Below are positions 59,439-64,000 of a stretch of 64,000 nucleotides of DNA, piece after piece. The stretch comes from Cricetomys ansorgei (Eukaryota > Chordata > Mammalia > Rodentia > Nesomyidae): assembly GCA_026225945.1 (NCBI GenBank), contig JAMJFZ010001657.1, forward strand, positions 372,001 through 436,000, written 5' to 3'. The notes below the pieces were generated by a model, which had not been told where the DNA came from, did no database searches, and saw nothing but the letters and a program-made list of their open reading frames with translations. The translations under genes and the position numbers were made by a program. The first letter of the stretch is position 1. Every line of letters begins with the position of its first letter.

Positions 59439-60299
59439 ATGCACGGGCCTCTTTCAGGTTTATTGTTCTTCCTAGCGATCTCATTGCATGCAGGTAGGAG
59501 GTGGACTGTGGGTCGGGTTATAAAAAGGTCTTCTAAGGACTCAGAGCCTAAAATTAAAAAACAAAAAATACAAAAAACAAAAACTATGCATATGAGCTCA
59601 GCATGGGAAGTCGCACACATAAAAGATGGGCCATCAGGTCAGGGCTAGAATGTTGCCACCAGGCATTACTTTCTCTTCTAGTCATCTTTCGCTATTTCCT
59701 GAAGATCCTGAGGATCTTCAAAGAGGGGATTCCATTTCAGGAGTCAGCCATCCAAATTCCTATTTCCTCTAAAACCTCTAAATCTTTATTTTTTTCTAAA
59801 TGGGATATTTCTTTGAGGCAGGATCTCTCTATGTAGCCCTGGTTGTTCTAGAACTAGCTATGTAGACCAGGCTGGCCTTGAACTCCCAGAGATTCACTTG
59901 TCCCTAACTCCAGAGTGCTATGATTAAAGGCATACACCAAGGTGCTCAGCTTAAAACCTTCTTCATAGACCCGGACTCTACAGTCTCACTGAAATGTGAT
60001 GGGAAGTAAGAGGACAGATCCCAGCAGGGAATGAACCAAGACTAAACTCTCCATCATCAAGAGAAAACAAGCCTGGGGTTTTCTTACCCTCCTGAAGAGT
60101 GATTTGCCTTTTCTCTTTTCCTTCAGGTTACTGTGTGATTGGGAATCGTGGTGTAAAGTTTCAAACATGTGCTGAATTCAGAGGCACTTGCTTCTTTGGT
60201 TGTAAGCCAGGATGGATATGGATTGCCTTCTGTAACAACTTAATGTCCTGTTGCACAGAGGATAAAACGTATGCACTTCCTCAATCCAAACCTATGTGA
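59439..60299 (+). CDS. DEFB136: beta-defensin, DEFB136-like (two exons), seven cysteines
   Basis: Secreted defensin of 75 residues. Exon 1 (59439-59493) encodes MHGPLSGLLFFLAISLHA with donor GTAGGA. Exon 2 (60127-60299) follows TTTTCCTTCAG after a short 633-bp intron. The core has C-x6-C-x3-C-x9-C-x5-CC. The stretches CFFGCKPG, WIAFCNN and SCC match human DEFB136 as I recall it. An additional cysteine lies two residues after the junction Gly (GYCVIGN), where human has GKGMFGN. It would be unpaired in the three-disulfide fold. The tail contains PQSKP, as in human PPQAK. ATTAAA signals lie at 60319 and 60339. No TATA box is obvious. The gene is on the opposite strand from the DEFB135-like locus, as I recall for the human pair. 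The frame is intact. Confidence 0.93.
59808..59955 (-). mobile_element. B1 SINE, antisense, in DEFB136-like intron
   Basis: GAGGCAGGATCTCTCTATGT, TAGACCAGGCTGGCCTTGAA, GATTAAAGGCATACACC. Confidence 0.88.
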
Positions 60300-60318
60300 C
60301 CTATGTTTAATGGATCCA

Positions 60319-60344
60319 ATTAAAAGGCTGCGTGAACAATTAAA
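60319..60344 (+). promoter_or_regulatory. two ATTAAA polyadenylation signals of the DEFB136-like gene
   Basis: ATTAAA at 60319-60324 and 60339-60344, 20 and 40 bases after the stop. This is the common single-base variant of AATAAA. Confidence 0.55.
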
Positions 60345-60527
60345 GACTCCCAATCTGCCTGTGAGGTCTCATTGAGATACTGTGGGTGGCAGGTAGGGTG
60401 ACACTGGCCAATTTGCTGCTTACTGGCAGAATTCCAGATGTACTTTATAAAGAAGCATTGCAGTAAATGGCACTTCCTGGCCCTTCCTGTTGTACACCAT
60501 AAATTCCTGCTTTAAATTTAACTGCTT

Positions 60528-60770
60528 GGGGTCGGAGAGATGGCTCAGTGGTTAAGAGTACCAGCTCCTTTCCAGAGGATGTAGGTTTGATTTCCAGTAC
60601 CCACTTGATAGCTCACAAACATCTGTACCTCTAGTTCCAGGGGATCTAATGCTCTCTCTGGACTCTGCAGGCACTGCACATGTGTAGTACACAGGCATAC
60701 ACGCAGGATAGACGTCACATACATACAATTAAACTAAATTTTAAAAATTCAAAAAAAATTAAAAATACAA
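60528..60770 (+). mobile_element. B3 SINE
   Basis: GGGGTCGGAGAGATGGCTCA, GTGGTTAAGAGTACCAGCTC, CTCTAGTTCCAGGGGATCTA. Confidence 0.88.
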
Positions 60771-61004
60771 CAAATTCAGTGGCTTCATACAAGTCAACAG
60801 GCCCAAGGAAACTACATTTCCTGAGTACAGAAACAACAGCTTCCATGAGGCTATCAGCCTTGAAACTTTTTGCGTATATCAAATGACTTAATACTCACAA
60901 CAAATGATGAACTTTTGTCCGAGATTACACAAGTGGCAAATCCATTTGTTCTGGATTTGAACCCAGCATGTCTTTATTTATTTTTTCTTGTTTTATCACC
61001 ATCA

Positions 61005-61026
61005 TCACCATCATCATCATCATCAT
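61005..61026 (+). repeat. (ATC)n trinucleotide
   Basis: Seven units with one interruption. Confidence 0.9.
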
Positions 61027-61137
61027 TTCCCCAGGAAAGAGCACACCAATTGATTACCCAATACTAAATGGTCAGCCCTGAAAAACATATTCATATAAGC
61101 AATATGCAAATGAGCAGGCTATATTTACGTATTTGGG

Positions 61138-61139
<2 letters not shown>

Positions 61140-61174
<35 letters not shown>

Positions 61175-61201
61175 ACACACACACACATACACACACACAC
61201 A
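61140..61201 (+). repeat. (CA)n microsatellite
   Basis: Three TA interruptions. Confidence 0.97.
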
Positions 61202-61925
61202 ATCCAGCCTAGGTTGGTTGAGTCTGCTTTCTATTGAACTGAACTGCTTGTCACTTGGGAAGTACAAGAGTTTGGCTGGGAAGTAGTTTCAATGAGAGTT
61301 ATGAATCCAACCAGATCCCTGAAATACTAACCCCTCAAAACTCTTTCTAAGGCTTGAAGCCATAAAGCTCTGTTCCATTTCTGGCTCTTCCTACAGGGCC
61401 TTCCCACACACCTGACATCACTAATTTTTCCCCATGCAACATCATACCACATTCAAGACAAGGCTGTCCACACAGCTGTGCTGTGCCGGGGTGATTCCAC
61501 ACCATTCATTCCCATGTTGCTCCTCCTCTGGAGGCAGGATCATGAGTCCCCATCAAGACCCTTGTAATTCATTGCGAAGCAATGAGAACGGGTGGTGGCC
61601 TCTGTACTGAAGTATTTCCCAAAACCATGGCCACAGAAACATTCTATAGGCTCAGCAGAAAGGAACCACCTACCTACAGGCCTCCAGACTCTGGTTCTCA
61701 AACTTCCAGTGAAAGAAGAAAACCTGAAGATCATGATGGGTTCACACAGCTGGACTCTAATGACCTAATGCTTTGGTTAGCCCGTTTGAGACCATCTAGA
61801 AGCATCTAAGTGTGTGACAAGCCTTATGGGCTCTTTAAAGCCTATCCTTTTACCAAAAAAGAGGTGGAAGTGCTACCAAAGTGTATAAAGTAATGTGATA
61901 ACATTAACATAAAAAGAGAAAATCA

Positions 61926-61987
61926 AGCCAGGCAAAGTGGCACACACCTGAAATCCAGCAGAGGCAGGGTAGTCAGAAGTTCAAGGA
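61926..61987 (+). mobile_element. B1 SINE fragment
   Basis: AGCCAGGCAAAGTGGCACAC, AGTCAGAAGTTCAAGGA. Confidence 0.6.
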
Positions 61988-61989
61988 TA

Positions 61990-62135
61990 GGCCGGGATGG
62001 GGGTGGCACACGCCTCTGATCTCAGCACTTGAGAGGCAGAATCAGGTGGATCTCTGTGAGTTTGAGGCCAGCCTGGTCTACAGAGGGACTTCCAGGACAG
62101 CCAGAGTTACAACACAGAAACGCTGTCTCTAAAAA
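61990..62135 (+). mobile_element. B1 SINE (GTTACAACA variant)
   Basis: GGCCGGGATGGGGGTGGCAC, GAGGCCAGCCTGGTCTACAG, GAGTTACAACACAGAAACG. It appears inserted into the preceding B1 copy, because GTTCAAGGACAACTTGGGCT resumes after it. Confidence 0.9.
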
Positions 62136-62399
62136 CAACAAACAAAAATTAAAATAGAAGTTCAAGGACAACTTGGGCTATATGACATTTTGTCTGAAAA
62201 AATAATAAATAATAAATAAAATAAATAAAAATGGAAAGTAGGTAAAAGAAAAGCAAATATTCTTTTATAAGATTTCACATGTTCCTATGGTCCCCAAGGC
62301 CGTAATAACGTTGGCCAATAGAAAGGTGTTTCTCTAACGTTAACATTTAAGTGTGAATAGGGTATTACCATCCCGGGGCTCTGGCCACTGGAAAGCTCC

Positions 62400-62964
62400 T
62401 GGGCAGGAAGCCATGCAGCAGGAGCTTGCGTGGGTCTACAATATACCCATCCAGTCTTAGATGGGAGATCTGTGAGTCGACAAAATTGTACATGATTCTC
62501 GGGAGATTGTTGTCAGCGGAACACCTCAGTTTATTGAAGCAAGGGTGGATACATTTTTAGGAAAAAGGCAAGGGAGGCTTTTTGGTACCCAGAGACAGGG
62601 GCCATTGGTTAAGACAGGGATACTGGAGTAGCCCCATTTACATGTGGGGCTCATTGTCTAAGGGTCAAAGTCCTGCAAGGTCACCTTCTGCATAAGGTGT
62701 AGTCCTACAGTGAAAAGTGGAAGACACCTTATCAGAAAGTGGGCTCAGCCCTAGGCCTCCAGCTATAGTGTTCAGATAAGCACCAACCAAGCTATATTCC
62801 TTTGCCAATGACCTTCTGTGAAGCAAGCAGTGTTTAGAATTTAGCTGGACTTTGCCAGGGCTAAGAAAGTGAGGAGCACCTGAACTCCTGTCACTCTCGG
62901 GGTGAGAATTCCCGGGTTCAAAGCACTCTTTCACCCACTCTTAGCTCTAGGACAGCCCCACAAT
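62400..62964 (-). repeat. probable ERV LTR, antisense
   Basis: On the minus strand it may begin TGTGGGGCTGTCCTAGAGC (62964) and contains GCTTCAATAAACTGAGG as a polyadenylation region. It shares a CTTCACAGAAG segment with the 48.1-kb copy. No internal retroviral genes adjoin it. Confidence 0.5.
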
Positions 62965-63049
62965 AGGGGACACAGAATTCTCTCCAAAGAATACAGAGAG
63001 GACTTAGACCTTCAAAATCATGATCCTGGGGGAGGGTCAGTGTGAGCCT

Positions 63050-63112
63050 CAGCATGAGAGCATTTGTCTGACAAGCGCAAGAGCCCATGTTCAATCCCAG
63101 CACTACAAAATT
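63050..63112 (+). mobile_element. ID-like SINE fragment
   Basis: GAGAGCATTTGTCTGACAAG, GCAAGAGCCC, GTTCAATCCCAGCACTAC. Confidence 0.5.
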
Positions 63113-63719
63113 CTGCTTTTACTGAAAATACAACAGGAAACAGAGTACTTAATTTCCACATTCCAAAAACTCAGGGATGATTCAACACATATAAGTTCAA
63201 AACCGGGCATGCATGCAACCTACTGAGATGCAATTCCAATCCCAGGATGTCGGTTTTTATGACGTCATCTACTTGTTGGTTTATAGTACATGGGCCACCT
63301 CTGAATTTGCTGATATAGTTACAGAAAGGAAATTCTCTTTTTGCTTAATATCAGCTGATCTCCCCCCATCCGGGTGGGATACTTTTCAGTTAATAGTAGG
63401 GCCAAATGAGAACCTGGAAGGTCTGTCAGTCTTTTGTTTTTTTTCTCCTCGGTAGTGCTGGTGTTTAAACCCCTAAAGCCGCTTCTCCTCTCTTTAAAGG
63501 GAGTTAACAGTTGGGTTGTTGCCTGTGTCAAGCCCTGGAGTGCCTTCCAGGGCCATATGCAGTCATAAAGATCCAACTCAAATGATTAAGAGTTTGACGG
63601 AAACCAATCCATATAAATACCAGAGTTGCATCTACTCACAAGGCCTGCTGTTCTTTTCTAGTTCCTGGCAAGCATGATGGCTGTATGAGGTCAGCTTTGT
63701 GGATCGTGGCTCCTTCTTG

Positions 63720-63733
63720 CCACCAGGTGGCAG
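63720..63733 (+). promoter_or_regulatory. CTCF-like motif
   Basis: CCACCAGGTGGCAG, one mismatch to the core CCASYAGRGGGCRS, in forward orientation. It lies about 3.4 kb beyond the last defensin gene. Confidence 0.5.
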
Positions 63734-64000
63734 CAGTTGTCTGTTTTACTGCCTTTGCACGCCAGCCTGCAGTCCATGGTGGGCATTCTGGTGACGTCCC
63801 AGGGTTTCTAAGGCCTTGATGGCCAGTCGCTTCTTTTCCTTTGGTCAAGTGCAGCACAGTGATAGCATGCAGTCAGAATTCAATAAAAGAATAGACTTCG
63901 TTAGAGAAAGTTCTAGAGACTCGCTGTATAACTATGCAGACACTTAAAATAGCACTAAACGATATAATTAAAAGGAATTCGGAGGAAGGCTGGCAACATG

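Larger units (their letters stand above)
60345..64000. other. downstream flank of the DEFB136-like gene
   Basis: B3, B1 and ID-like SINEs, (CA)n, a probable antisense ERV LTR and a CTCF-like motif. No gene seen. 61210-61920 and 63120-63700 are unassigned. Confidence 0.55.

Overview
This is a stretch of nuclear genome from a muroid rodent. B1, B2/B3, B4 and weak ID SINEs are dense, there are Lx/L1 fragments, a URR1 hAT element and a class II endogenous retrovirus with muroid features. Microsatellites are abundant and no long open frames exist. Several B1 copies share a small variant, GTTACAACA, that differs from the mouse and rat B1 consensus as I recall it. The source may therefore be a muroid other than Mus or Rattus, but I cannot name the species.

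The genes are a beta-defensin cluster. I find five two-exon loci. In each, exon 1 encodes a signal peptide and ends one base into a Gly or Val/Ala codon (phase-1 intron). Exon 2 encodes the six-cysteine mature peptide. In order they are: DEFB108-like (+, 8587-11354), DEFB130-like (+, 16372-19522), DEFB131-like (+, 27695-34685), a DEFB135/mouse Defb30-like locus (-, 47068-45447) and DEFB136-like (+, 59439-60299). Four are intact. The DEFB135-like locus has good splice sites and an otherwise intact frame, but has lost one base between cysteines 2 and 3. The order matches the defensin set found in and around human 8p23.1 (with copies at 11q13 and 4p16). No DEFB134-like exon could be found where it would be expected.

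Between the genes: 1-8.6 kb holds SINEs, old L1 and an exact 11-copy 19-bp minisatellite. 11.5-16.3 kb holds SINEs, a (GGAA)n array and a long old L1 ORF2/3'UTR piece. 19.6-27.7 kb holds a URR1 transposon, a U6 snRNA pseudogene and rodent repeats. The 6.8-kb DEFB131-like intron is full of L1 and contains a complete small ERV (two LTRs, primer-binding site, polypurine tract, perfect 6-bp target duplication) inside an old L1. 34.8-45.4 kb contains a processed NUS1 pseudogene. 47-59 kb has no recognised gene but has a CTCF-like motif. After 60.3 kb there are SINEs, an LTR remnant and a second, stronger CTCF-like motif.

The four intact genes encode small secreted cationic peptides expected to act in epithelial (often male reproductive tract) innate defence. 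There is no operon-like or enzymatic pathway here. No clearly new biological system is visible. The most interesting items are the single-base break in the DEFB135-like gene, the seventh cysteine in the DEFB136-like peptide, and the nested ERV.
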